Below are positions 25,322 through 34,463 of a stretch of DNA of 64,000 bases, in pieces; the first letter of the stretch is position 1; each line of letters begins with the position of its first letter. The notes below the pieces were generated by a model. The model did not search any database. It saw nothing but the letters and a program-made list of their open reading frames with translations, and had not been told where the DNA came from. A program made the translations under genes and the position numbers. The DNA comes from Fennellomyces sp. T-0311. Its lineage: Eukaryota > Mucoromycota > Mucoromycetes > Mucorales > Lichtheimiaceae. The stretch is from positions 248,001-312,000 of the forward strand of contig JALLLT010000026.1 of assembly GCA_025266875.1 (NCBI GenBank), read 5' to 3'.

Positions 25322-26544
25322 AATGTCTCAGTCTTTCACAACCGTCTCTCTCAGAAAACCTAAGCGTACTAGAAAGCTTAGTCAATACAACTTTTTCACC
25401 CATCTCGTTTTCAATGGCACAGACGACGAACGACAACGTCAGGTTCAATGATCCATAACATGCAATATCCACTAATGCTTTCTTTTCAGTCTATGGTGCT
25501 GATGTGAACGTGTCCAACCCTCGACTAGGTGCTACCAACGCGGAAATCAATGAGGCGTTCCAAGCTCTCTCTTAGGAAAAGCTTGAACCCATATAGGAAA
25601 GAACCAACAAACTGAATGATCAATCGCAACAGGCACTCATCGTCACTGTTGAACGACAAAATATTATTGAAGCGTGGAGACGCGATATTACTTCCAAGGT
25701 GCGCATGATGGGTGAAATCTTTGACTGTGATATCATCTTGATGATATCTCCTCGTAATCCCGAGGATCCCCATGCAGAAGTGGCTTTAGCAACTACTGTT
25801 ATGTTTATATGTAATGTAATAATTCAGTAACATGGTAAGAACATTGAAATATAGATGCCGCGCAATATGCACTACGCGAAATGGGAGATGTTGATAGGTT
25901 CGTACAACTCTGTGAAGGTAAAGGCAACTGGTTTTATTACTGGTGAAGTGATGACCATTTTTTCATAGAATTCAAAGGTAGGCACCGGCAAAAAGGGTTT
26001 AGTAAATTTACATACTCGGTGTGATATTCAACAGTAGTAAAAGACAGGTAAGTGACGAGACTCAAGTAATGACTGATTTATTTCGTATGTTGAATCATCA
26101 CTTTAAATAATAAAAGCTTATTCTCGAGGGGTTGGATCATTGACATGGTTGTAAGGCACATAAACCGCTGTGGTAACCAGGGTTATGTGGGTTTCACTAA
26201 GATAGGCAAGGTTATTACGATGAACGCACGTCAAGACAGGGATGTGGCTGTAGATGGAAAATTAAAGTAGCATGTTGTCAATAAGCAAACAATGGTAAAT
26301 GATGCATAAGCCATAATCATGTTGTGGATACAACACTCGGGATATGCGATATTTAATAAACTCTACTCTTTATTATTATAGTACAGAGCAAGATGGAGAG
26401 AGAAAAGAGCAGGAAGCGCAAGTGTTGCCAGCTGTATCTGACAGAGAGGATCATATACGGAAACGTGAAATTGGTGAATATTTTCGTGATGAGTACTGTG
26501 AGTTGCTAGAAAGATGCATTGTATCCAATGTTTTGAGATTGTAA
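25322..26544 (+). pseudogene. decayed multi-exon gene of unknown family, split by a solo LTR
   Basis: Exon-like pieces follow in order. The first begins MSQSFTTVSLRKPKRTRKL at 25322. A second block, about 25488-25800, reads ADVNVSNPRLGATNAE and ERQNIIEAWRRDITSKV. A short piece (AAQYALREMGDVDRFVQLC) lies at about 25857-25918. A last exon, after an ATTATAG acceptor near 26380, reads to TAA at 26544 (EIGEYFRDEYCELLERC). The second block has two in-frame TAG codons near 25573 and 25591. Both would be CAG (Gln) with a single C-to-T change. A solo LTR (26020-26335) sits in what looks like the last intron. No family recognised. Confidence 0.5.
26020..26335 (-). mobile_element. solo LTR of the 317-bp LTR family, with CTCGG target duplication
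   Basis: This 316-bp segment is the reverse complement of the LTRs at 32222-32538 and 37632-37948, with scattered differences. It begins TGTGATATTC and ends GATACAACA. The 5-bp target duplication CTCGG lies at 26015-26019 and 26336-26340. No internal element sequence is attached, so recombination between two LTRs probably removed it. Confidence 0.93.
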
Positions 26545-26639
26545 CAGTGCAGACCACAGTATACTTACAATCGAGTGCGTTGCTGTAGGTCAGAATTCAC
26601 TGGGAAGGGCTAAAAGAATACAGGGGTAAAAAAGTTGCG

Positions 26640-26765
26640 TATTCTACCTGAGTATCCTTAAGAATACTCATGAAGATACAGTATTCTTGAAAATACTGCG
26701 TTCTTTTAAGAAGAACTCGACATTCTTAAGAATACAGCACTTTAAAAGCAATGTATTCTTTTAGT
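26640..26765. repeat. cluster of CTTAAG-centred palindromes / TTCnnGAA motifs
   Basis: Successive imperfect palindromes lie side by side: GAGTATCCTTAAGAATACTC, CAGTATTCTTGAAAATACTG, GTTCTTTTAAGAAGAAC and ATTCTTAAGAAT. Several contain inverted TTC/GAA units like heat-shock elements. No gene start lies immediately downstream because a retroelement is inserted about 110 bp away. Confidence 0.6.
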
Positions 26766-26872
26766 GAATGGCCAATCGGAGATTGTGTAGTTTTACTAAA
26801 GACGGCATAAATATGACGTTTTGAACCTTAATTTTCGTGTAATGAAACGTTTCGTGTCAGAATGGAAGCTTT

Positions 26873-26970
26873 TGTAAAAGTATGGTGTAACAACTGACTT
26901 TTATTCGATGGGGGGATAGCGGTATAAATGCTAATACTAAATAGGGGTGTGTGTGACTCTGACTATTACA
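26873..26970 (-). repeat. 3' LTR of element A
   Basis: 98 bp, identical base for base to 31925-32022. The pol stop codon falls within its first bases. Confidence 0.95.
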
Positions 26971-29863
26971 TTGCTCCCTCTCCAAATAGTTTGATGTTAT
27001 CACGATACTTGTATAACTGCGTATGGTTTGCGGTTGTTAATTTTGCCTTCTTGTTGACTTCATGCTTGAGTGTGAAGCTTGTTCCTTCGAGGTTGTTGGT
27101 CTTGATAATTCTCCACGGTCCAGTGAACTTCGGCTGAGGAAATTTCCATAAGTCTTTTGGCTTAAGGCGCATGACCAGATCGTTCACTTGGTATTTAGGC
27201 CTGTCTTCTCTTCCTCGGTCATAATACTTCTTTTGTCGACTTTGTGCTTTTTGGATGTTGGCTTTTACGTCGCTTTGGAGTATAGGGAGATAATGATCAA
27301 GATATGCTAACCATGTTTTGGTATTATGAGTCTTAATTGGTGGCAACTGGATTTCGGCAGTACTCGGTAAAATTGGCTTTCTTCCAAACATGATTTCGAA
27401 CGGTGATCTTCCTGTTGACGCTTGCTTGCTTGTATTGATCGCGAAGGTTACAAATGGTAAATATGCATCCCAATTTGCTGGATCCTTTTCTGCATAGATT
27501 GCAAGTGCCCCCTTGATACTCCTGTTTGCTCTTTCCACGAATCCATCTCCTTGCGGATGTTCCACACTTGTTTTTGTTCTTGCTATTCCAAGCCTTGCAC
27601 ATACAGTATCCATTGCCTCCGAAATAAAATTTGATCCATTATCTGTGAGCCATCGTTTCGGTAGACCATACTTCAAAACAATCTCATACAAAAGTATGTT
27701 TGCAATGACATTTGAATCAAAACTTGGAACCGCTGCCGTTACCATCCATTTGGTGAGATACTCGCCAAAAACGACCAGATAACGGTTGCCTTGATTGCTG
27801 AGTGGGAGTACTGCTACATCTGCTGCCCAAAGTTCTCCTGGCTGGCTGACCTCGATGCTTGTCATTTTCCCGAATTTTCTTGTAGGAGTTTTGTGCCGTT
27901 GACATTCTGGACAGCCTTTGATATAATTGCTGACATCCATCTTCATTTTTGGCCACCAAGCAAGTTGATATGCTTTATCTAGAGTCTTGTCACGCCCCAA
28001 ATGCCCAGCTGTGATGTGACGATGTATTGCCGACATGAATTCTTGTCGTAACGATCTTGGCATGACAACTCTTGGTGGGTTTCCTTCGATGCAAAAAAGT
28101 CCATGATGCCATACAAATCGTTTGTCGTTTTCCTTGATGAAGTTGTGAATGTCGTCGTCATTCCGTTGGTGCCGGTGAAGTTCTTCGTACTGAATTGTTG
28201 CTGACAATTTTTTCTGTTCCTCTTGTAATAGCTGATCATTGCAGATACGGCTGAGAGCGTCGGCATCCACGTTTTCCACGCCTTTCCGGTGAACAATTGT
28301 GAAGGTATAGTTTTGAGCTGTCAATACCCATCTTGCAATTCGTCCCCGAGGGATATTGGTCCCTAAGATTGCTTTCACCGCCTTGTGATCGCAATATATA
28401 GTCAACGATGCACCATGGACGTAGCAATGAAAATAGACGAGCGCCCAGACCACACAAAGACATTCTTTTTCAGTGACTGAATAGTTTATCTCTGCTGGTG
28501 ATAGTGTTTTGCTTGCATAGGCGACAGGTCGGTATTGTTGACAGAGAACGGCACCCATTGAATAGCTGCTGCTATCCACATGGAGATCATACGGCATATT
28601 CGGGTCAGGAAATGCCAAAGTCGGCAATTCCATCAGTCGTTGCTTGAGTTTGTTGAATGCTGCCTGACTCATATCGTCCCAGTTCCAGTCCGTATCCTTG
28701 CGCAATAGTTGATACAAAGGCTTTGCAAGTTTTGCCATGTTGTCGAAAAATCGATGGTAAAAATTGCAAAATCCCAGAAACCTTTGTAATTCCTTGGGGT
28801 TTTTTGGTGTGTTCCAGTTCTTGATGACCGCCACTTTTTCCTCGTCAGCCTCGATTCCATCGGCAGAGATGTAGTAGCCCAGATACTTGATCCGTCGTTG
28901 ATTAAACTTGCACTTTTTGAGGTTGATTTTTAATGATGCCTTGGCTAAAATGTCGAGGAGGATTCCTAGGTGGACCCAGTGAGTTTTCTCATCTGGTGAG
29001 TGAACGCACAGATCATCAATGTAAATGGTGACGAATGGAAGATGACCCGCCAGATTGGTCATAAACGATTGGTACGTTGACGGACCATTGGTTACCCCGT
29101 ATGGCATAACCAGGAATCGCCAAAGAGATGTCCCGTCAGAAAAGCATGTTTTGTAGGAATCCTTGCTATCCATAGGGATTTGCCAGTATCCAGCCTTCAT
29201 ATCAATGAGTGACAAACAGGTGGAGCCCCGTAAACGGTCCAGGAGATCGTGAACCAGTGGCAAGGGCGTCTTGTCCTTGACCGTTAAGGCGTTGACACGT
29301 TTGTATGAGACGCAAAAACGCATGGTTCCATCAGGTTTTGGTACCAGCACTGGGGGTGAACACCATGGGCTTTGGCATTTTACAATCACGCCCCGCTCCT
29401 TCATTTTTAGGACCTCCTTATCTAGGGCTCTTTGTTCCGCCGGTGATCTCCTTGGACTAGGAGTGAATACAGGCTTGGCGTCACCGGTATCGATCTTATG
29501 CACAATAGGAACACTGGTGATAGTTTGATATGGCGTATCACTTATGAGTTGTGGATGTTCTTGAAGCTTTGCTTTGACTGGTGCCGGTAGATCATCCCAA
29601 ACGGTTTCCATGGCATTGGACTTTACTTGTCTCTTGGGAATGATGGTACAGTTGTCAGGGTCGAGATAGATACCTAGCCCCTTTAACCAGTCCATACCAA
29701 GGATCACCTTCGTGTTTTGCTTTGGTACAATATGGATACAGACTGCGTAATCTTGATCGTGCATGGTGAGTGTGGTGTTGACCTCTGATTCCGATAACGC
29801 TCTTGACTTATTGCCATATTGTATGTAAATAGGTTCTCGGGCATGTGAAATCAGACCCGCTTC
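26966..29863 (-). CDS. pol polyprotein of element A: protease remainder, RT, RNase H, integrase
   Basis: Open from the codon after the TAA at 29864-29866 to the TAA at 26966; the first ATG is at 29764. It starts with the C-terminal part of the protease (VILGMDWLKGLGI). RT carries LSLIDMKAGYWQIPM and the catalytic VTIYIDDLCVH. RNase H carries YDLHVDSSSYSMGAVL and TIYCDHKAVKAIL. Integrase has the HHCC finger (HITAGHLGRDK ... CPECQRHK), the Asp-Asp-Glu core (WAADVAVLP, WLTDNGSNF, GFVERANRS) and a GPW (GPY/F-type) module. No chromodomain follows. All RT and integrase catalytic residues are present and the frame is intact. Confidence 0.95.
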   Translation of the reverse strand, partial: EAGLISHAREPIYIQYGNKSRALSESEVNTTLTMHDQDYAVCIHIVPKQNTKVILGMDWLKGLGIYLDPDNCTIIPKRQVKSNAMETVWDDLPAPVKAKLQEHPQLISDTPYQTITSVPIVHKIDTGDAKPVFTPSPRRSPAEQRALDKEVLKMKERGVIVKCQSPWCSPPVLVPKPDGTMRFCVSYKRVNALTVKDKTPLPLVHDLLDRLRGSTCLSLIDMKAGYWQIPMDSKDSYKTCFSDGTSLWRFLVMPYGVTNGPSTYQSFMTNLAGHLPFVTIYIDDLCVHSPDEKTHWVHLGILLDILAKASLKINLKKCKFNQRRIKYLGYYISADGIEADEEKVAVIKNWNTPKNPKELQRFLGFCNFYHRFFDNMAKLAKPLYQLLRKDTDWNWDDMSQAAFNKLKQRLMELPTLAFPDPNMPYDLHVDSSSYSMGAVLCQQYRPVAYASKTLSPAEINYSVTEKECLCVVWALVYFHCYVHGASLTIYCDHKAVKAILGTNIPRGRIARWVLTAQNYTFTIVHRKGVENVDADALSRICNDQLLQEEQKKLSATIQYEELHRHQRNDDDIHNFIKENDKRFVWHHGLFCIEGNPPRVVMPRSLRQEFMSAIHRHITAGHLGRDKTLDKAYQLAWWPKMKMDVSNYIKGCPECQRHKTPTRKFGKMTSIEVSQPGELWAADVAVLPLSNQGNRYLVVFGEYLTKWMVTAAVPSFDSNVIANILLYEIVLKYGLPKRWLTDNGSNFISEAMDTVCARLGIARTKTSVEHPQGDGFVERANRSIKGALAIYAEKDPANWDAYLPFVTFAINTSKQASTGRSPFEIMFGRKPILPSTAEIQLPPIKTHNTKTWLAYLDHYLPILQSDVKANIQKAQSRQKKYYDRGREDRPKYQVNDLVMRLKPKDLWKFPQPKFTGPWRIIKTNNLEGTSFTLKHEVNKKAKLTTANHTQLYKYRDNIKLFGEGAM

Positions 29864-31906
29864 TTAAAGAGCTCCTTCGTCCATCGTGGTGATCTCTGAG
29901 CCAGTGTCCACTAAGGCAAGAAAGGTAGTTTCTCCAAGATGAATATCAACCATAAATCGGGTGCCTTGACGACGTTCATCCTCGATTTGGACAGATTGCT
30001 TGACTGGGATTGGTTTTGGCAAAGCAGTTTGACTGTTTTGTTCAAGGTAACTGAACAGTGGCGCTAAGAAATCGTTGTTGTTGTTGTTGTTGCTGTTGTT
30101 GCTGTTGGTTGCTGTTGTTGCCCTTGTTGCTGTGTTGCTTTTTGCTGAATGTTGTTGCTCATTTTGTTGCTTGCTGATTTGTTGAGAGTTGTTGGTGCGC
30201 GATTTTTTGTTGTGCCAACAGTCGGCAGCATAATGACCAGGCTTTTTGCAGGTGAAACATTCACCTTTTTTCTTTTTCTGCGGTTTTTTACTGTTTTTGT
30301 TGTTTGAATACTTTTTCGATCGGTTGAATTGTTGATTTTGCTGTTGTTGAGTGATGCGTTGACTATCGACTTCCATCGGTGTTGCTGTGTCGATTGCTGC
30401 TGTTGCTGATCCAGGTGCTGGCTGTTGCTGACGTGCTGCTGGTGCGTACAATGGGCTTGGTGACAAGCTTGCTGTTGGCAGGGTGATAGCTGCTGCTGCC
30501 TTGTCTTGGCGTTCTAGATGAATGGCATAGCGAATTGCCTCATCCAGATTCTTTGGCTTGTACCGAGAAACTTCCTTGGCGACGTCGGGTCTTGCATGTA
30601 CGTTGAAGAAGTATAGCTTGAGTTCTTCATTCATGTCCTTCTGCACACGCATCAACGCCAGTTTGAAACGGGCTCCGAACGTCAACATACTCTTGGTGTT
30701 TTGCTTAAGCTTTGGCAGGTCTGTCAAAGTAAGCACTGCTGCTTCGTCGCCGCCACCAAAGTACGTCGTAAATGCTGTCTTGATGCTTGCATAATCTGCT
30801 TTCTCAATGTCGCTGAGGCTGTCCCACCAGTAGACAGCTTGCCCCTGCATGCTGATCATGAACTCTTTTTTCTTGTCATCATCGCTCCACCCATAGTATT
30901 CACCCGCCTTCTCGAAGACCAGGAGCCATGCGTACAGGTCTTCGTTGGGATGACCTCGAAAAACTGGAATATCCATCCGGCGTTTATGGGTTTTCATCGT
31001 TGTATCGTTTTGCTGCACGACGCGTACTCTACGGCGTGAATTTTCTGATGAGCCATCAGATGCGCCATGATCACTGGGAGTTTCGAAGTGATCATCATAT
31101 TCATTTGACGATTCGGAATGGATGGATGACAACAAAGTTGTTTGTGCTGCTGGCCGAGTTTGAGTAACTCGAGTAGTGCGGATTGATGTTGGCAATTGAC
31201 TCTCTGTTCGTTGCTGCATTACTGCAGTGAGGTTTTGCAAAGCAGTAATAAGGGGCTCATCACGAGTAGTGAGTGTCTCCTCCATCTGGGAGACTGCAAT
31301 TTGAGTCCCTCCTGTTGCAGACGCTCTCCATTCCTCGATACGGTTCATCATCTCGCGCTGGGAGACATCACGTCGAATCTCTTGTTGTTCGAGTGTTGTA
31401 AGCAAGCTACGAATTGGCGACAACAAAGGGTGTGGTTGCTGTCCCATCGTCGGTGACGCGGTGGTGCGGAGTTCCTCATACATGTTGTGCATGTTCCTCG
31501 TTAGTTGCTGGATTTCACCCTGGTGCTGTTGCGCTTGCTCTGCAAGAGCTGCATCTCTTGCTTGCTGCCATTCTCGTTGGCGAGTCAATGCTTGTTCTTG
31601 GAGTTCAAGTAGCTGGCGTTGCATTGCTTCCATTTCTCGACGGTAGGCGAGTTCTGTTTGCATGAATTGAATTTGTTCTGTTGATAAAACATTGAGTTGT
31701 TGCGGAAGCGCCTGTTGGAACTGTTGTTCCCCGATCTGCTGTTGAAACTGTTGTTCTCCAATCGACTGTTGACTGGCTTGACTTTGTTGAAGTGGCTGTG
31801 GATATTGATATCCGGCTGGTAGCTGCTGGCTGAACGACCAAGGACTTTGTTGCTCAGAACCATCTTGGCTGCCACGTTCAAACGTTTCACGATGCTGTTG
31901 ATCCAT
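29864..31906 (-). CDS. gag-protease polyprotein of element A
   Basis: The likely start is ATG at 31906, just after the 5' LTR; the same frame opens inside the LTR at 31945. The N-terminal third is a Gln-rich coiled-coil-like region. A gag core follows (FRGHPNEDLYAWLLVFEKAG, WWDSLSDIEKADYASIKTAF), then a CCHC nucleocapsid knuckle (CFTCKKPGHYAADC) and Asn/Gln repeats. The retropepsin active site is FLALVDTGSEITTMD. It ends at TAA 29864-29866, only a few residues after the active site, and pol resumes in the same frame. The protease is therefore whole only if the stop is read through. Confidence 0.93.
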   Translation of the reverse strand: MDQQHRETFERGSQDGSEQQSPWSFSQQLPAGYQYPQPLQQSQASQQSIGEQQFQQQIGEQQFQQALPQQLNVLSTEQIQFMQTELAYRREMEAMQRQLLELQEQALTRQREWQQARDAALAEQAQQHQGEIQQLTRNMHNMYEELRTTASPTMGQQPHPLLSPIRSLLTTLEQQEIRRDVSQREMMNRIEEWRASATGGTQIAVSQMEETLTTRDEPLITALQNLTAVMQQRTESQLPTSIRTTRVTQTRPAAQTTLLSSIHSESSNEYDDHFETPSDHGASDGSSENSRRRVRVVQQNDTTMKTHKRRMDIPVFRGHPNEDLYAWLLVFEKAGEYYGWSDDDKKKEFMISMQGQAVYWWDSLSDIEKADYASIKTAFTTYFGGGDEAAVLTLTDLPKLKQNTKSMLTFGARFKLALMRVQKDMNEELKLYFFNVHARPDVAKEVSRYKPKNLDEAIRYAIHLERQDKAAAAITLPTASLSPSPLYAPAARQQQPAPGSATAAIDTATPMEVDSQRITQQQQNQQFNRSKKYSNNKNSKKPQKKKKGECFTCKKPGHYAADCWHNKKSRTNNSQQISKQQNEQQHSAKSNTATRATTATNSNNSNNNNNNDFLAPLFSYLEQNSQTALPKPIPVKQSVQIEDERRQGTRFMVDIHLGETTFLALVDTGSEITTMDEGAL

Positions 31907-31924
31907 TTTTGCTTCTCCACCAAA

Positions 31925-32022
31925 TGTAAAAGTATGGTGTAACAACTGACTTTTATTCGATGGGGGGATAGCGGTATAAATGCTAATACTAAATAGGGGT
32001 GTGTGTGACTCTGACTATTACA
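31925..32022 (-). repeat. 5' LTR of element A
   Basis: 98 bp, TG...CA ends, identical to the copy at 26873-26970, flanked on the right by target duplication GCTTT. Confidence 0.95.
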
Positions 32023-32221
32023 GCTTTCTCAGAAACAAAATAGATGAAACACTGATTATCGATATCGGAAGGAGTACCCGAAGCAGATGGAACGGTATGG
32101 TTTTATAGACTTTCGTTTCAGCGACATAATTGGCAGAATAGATGGTGCGATTGTATGCATTTAAAATTTGTGGCATTTTTATTATCAAAAGAAAAGATAG
32201 CAGGTTCAATTTCTATATAGC

Positions 32222-32538
32222 TGTTGTATCCACAACATGATTATGGCTTATGCATCATTTACCCTTGTTTGCTTATTGACAACGGGTTACTTTAATTTTC
32301 CGATCTACAGCCACATCCCTGTCTTGACATGCGTTCATCGTAATAACCTTGCCTATCTTAGTGAAACCCACATAACCCTGGTTACCACAGCGGTTCATGT
32401 GCCTTACAACCATGTCAATGATCCAACCCCTCGAGAATAAGCTTTTATTATTTAAAGTGATGATTCAACATACGAAATAAATCAGTCATTACTTGAGTCT
32501 CGTCACTTACCGGCCTCTTCTTATTGTTGAATATCACA
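32222..32538 (+). repeat. 5' LTR of element B
   Basis: 317 bp, begins TGTTGTATCC, ends ATATCACA. Repeats at 37632-37948 and, reversed, at 26020-26335 and (broken) 38828-39377. Confidence 0.95.
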
Positions 32539-32570
32539 TTTTTTTTGACGAATTCTCTCACTGATTTACC

Positions 32571-34463
32571 ATGTCCCAACAATCTGCTTCTGCCTCTGCT
32601 TCTGGTGCCGGTTCTCCTGCCGAATCCCGTGTTCCTTCCGTTGCCGTCGACGAGGTTATGGAAGATGTTCAGAACGAGCAATCGCCTGTCGAAGTTGCTC
32701 GTGCCTCCGTCCAAGCCGCCACCCAGCAACTTCTCCGTTCGTCCCACGAACTCGCTCGCTCCGATCTTTCCTCTGAGGAATATCAAGCCGCTCTTGCCCG
32801 CAACGACCTCGCGCACCGCGCCCTCGAGTCACTGACGGCTAGCTTTGACTTGCTTGCCCGAGCTAACGGTAGCTTGGACTCCACTGCCGCGTCGGCCACG
32901 GTCGCTAGACCAGCAGCCACTCGCATTGTGGTTCCTACAGAGCTGCCACTGCTACAGTGGTCGGGCAACGTGTTCGATCCGTCCCGTGTTGTCTTCTCTT
33001 CCGTCGACGAGTGCCTCGACCGTTTCGAGGATATTGTCGAGTCCTATGACCAGGACTTGAATGCGTTTGGGTCCGTTTGCTCCCGCGTATGCTGTCCCCG
33101 GACCAACGCTCGTGGTTTGTTGCCCACCTCAAGCCGCAGGGTAACTTACCTTGGTCCTTCGCCCGCCGTACCATCTCCGCCAAGTATGGCATCCAGGACG
33201 CCGAGCGCCAAGCACAGAGCATGCAGGCTCTGTTCAACATGCGTATGTTGCGCAACGAGTCGGTGGCTGCATACACCGACCGGTTTCACAAGTGCCGCCG
33301 TGAAGCTGGTTGTGAGGACAGCAGAGTCATAGCTGCCCTCTATGTCAACTCGTTGTTGCCGGAGCTCTGCCAGCATGTGGCACTGGCACAGGTCCACCTC
33401 TCCACTGACCAACGGGTCTCCACCGACCAAGCCGCCAACCTTGCCCGCAACCTTTACGGGAAGGTTGTGTTGTCGCAGCACAGCCCTGAGGCTGCTGCGC
33501 TCGACTCTGCTGCCGCTGCTGCCTCCTCTTCTCGTTTGGCTGGTGCGCCTCGCTCTTCTGGTTCTGCTGGCGGTCTCGTCTTCGTCTCTTCTGCTGCCGC
33601 TCCTGCGCCACCAACAGGCCAACGAGGAGTTTTTGCCGCTTCCATGGCCGCGGCAAGCACTCAACCGCCGAGTGCAAGAAGGTTGCGCCCTCCGTGCCAA
33701 CAATGGCGGTAACATTACCAAGAATGCGCAGTCGGCGCAATCGTCGTCGTCTTCCGCGTCGTCGTCTGGTTCGGGTTCTCGTTCGTCCTCTGGGACAAAG
33801 CCGTGTTTCCGCTGTGGTGCTCCTTGGAGTCGTGCGCACAAGTGTGGTAGTGGGGTAAACCACCTCGCTATTCGGTCGGCGTGTCTCTGCTGGACACAAC
33901 CACCCCAACACAGGCCACGTCATCGCCTGCCCCAGTTTCGGTCCCTGTTCCGTCTGCCGCTTCTGCCACTTCCGCCTCTACTGGCGAACCTCTTCTGCTC
34001 TCTCGTCTGGTTCGGCCTCGCAGCCGTCGCCATCATCTTCTGCTTTGGTTGCTCCTGTAGCACCAACTGCGCCACCAGCATCTTCGGCTCCGGCTGCTCC
34101 TGCAGCAAGTTCTTCGCCGCCTGTCCCCGTTTCCGAGGACATTCAGATGTCTGAGTTGGAGTCCGAACTCCGAAACGTTTGCTCGCAATGTAAGCCAAAT
34201 GACCATGATCGTTATTCGTTCAAAAACACTAAAGCATTTTATACTTGCGTTACGATTCAGGATGCACGTTTGTTCGCCTTCATTGATCCAGGCGCAACGT
34301 TTTCTGCGATCACGCCTTCTCTTGCTTCTCGTCTTGGTCTCTCGGTTGTCTCGGCTTCGGGACAAATCGGTCTTGCTGCTCCTGGAGTTGGGGTAGATAG
34401 AATTGGCTACACAAAAATAAACATTGTTCACAATGGATATTCTGCGACGCACACTTTGAGATT
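32571..34463 (+). pseudogene. gag and protease region of element B, with frame shifts
   Basis: The frame opens MSQQSASASASGAGSP at 32571. Capsid-like sequence continues to about 33065. The coding signal then moves to another frame (RMLSPDQRSWFVAHL onward, 33077-33712). The zinc knuckle (CFRCGAPWSRAHKC, about 33803-33845) is in the first frame again. The protease (FAFIDPGATFSAITPS, near 34274) is in the third frame. A last shift near 34450 leads into pol. The protease active site reads DPG where DSG or DTG is usual. The shifts may be mutations, or one may be a programmed frameshift, especially at the protease-pol junction. Confidence 0.75.

Larger units (their letters stand above)
26873..32022 (-). 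mobile_element. Ty3/gypsy LTR retrotransposon A, complete, recently inserted
   Basis: 5150 bp bounded by two identical 98-bp LTRs beginning TGTAA and ending TTACA. The 5-bp target duplication GCTTT lies at 26868-26872 and 32023-32027. Transcription runs right to left. Gag-protease is followed in the same frame by pol (reverse transcriptase, RNase H, integrase), with one TAA between them. A purine-rich tract (GGAGAGGGAGCAA) abuts the 3' LTR. Domain order RT-RNaseH-IN marks it as Ty3/gypsy. LTR identity implies a very recent insertion. Confidence 0.97.

Noticed and set aside
32018..32209. 63-codon minus-strand frame between the two retroelements
   Set aside because: Starts in gene-free DNA and runs into an LTR; composition is AT-driven.
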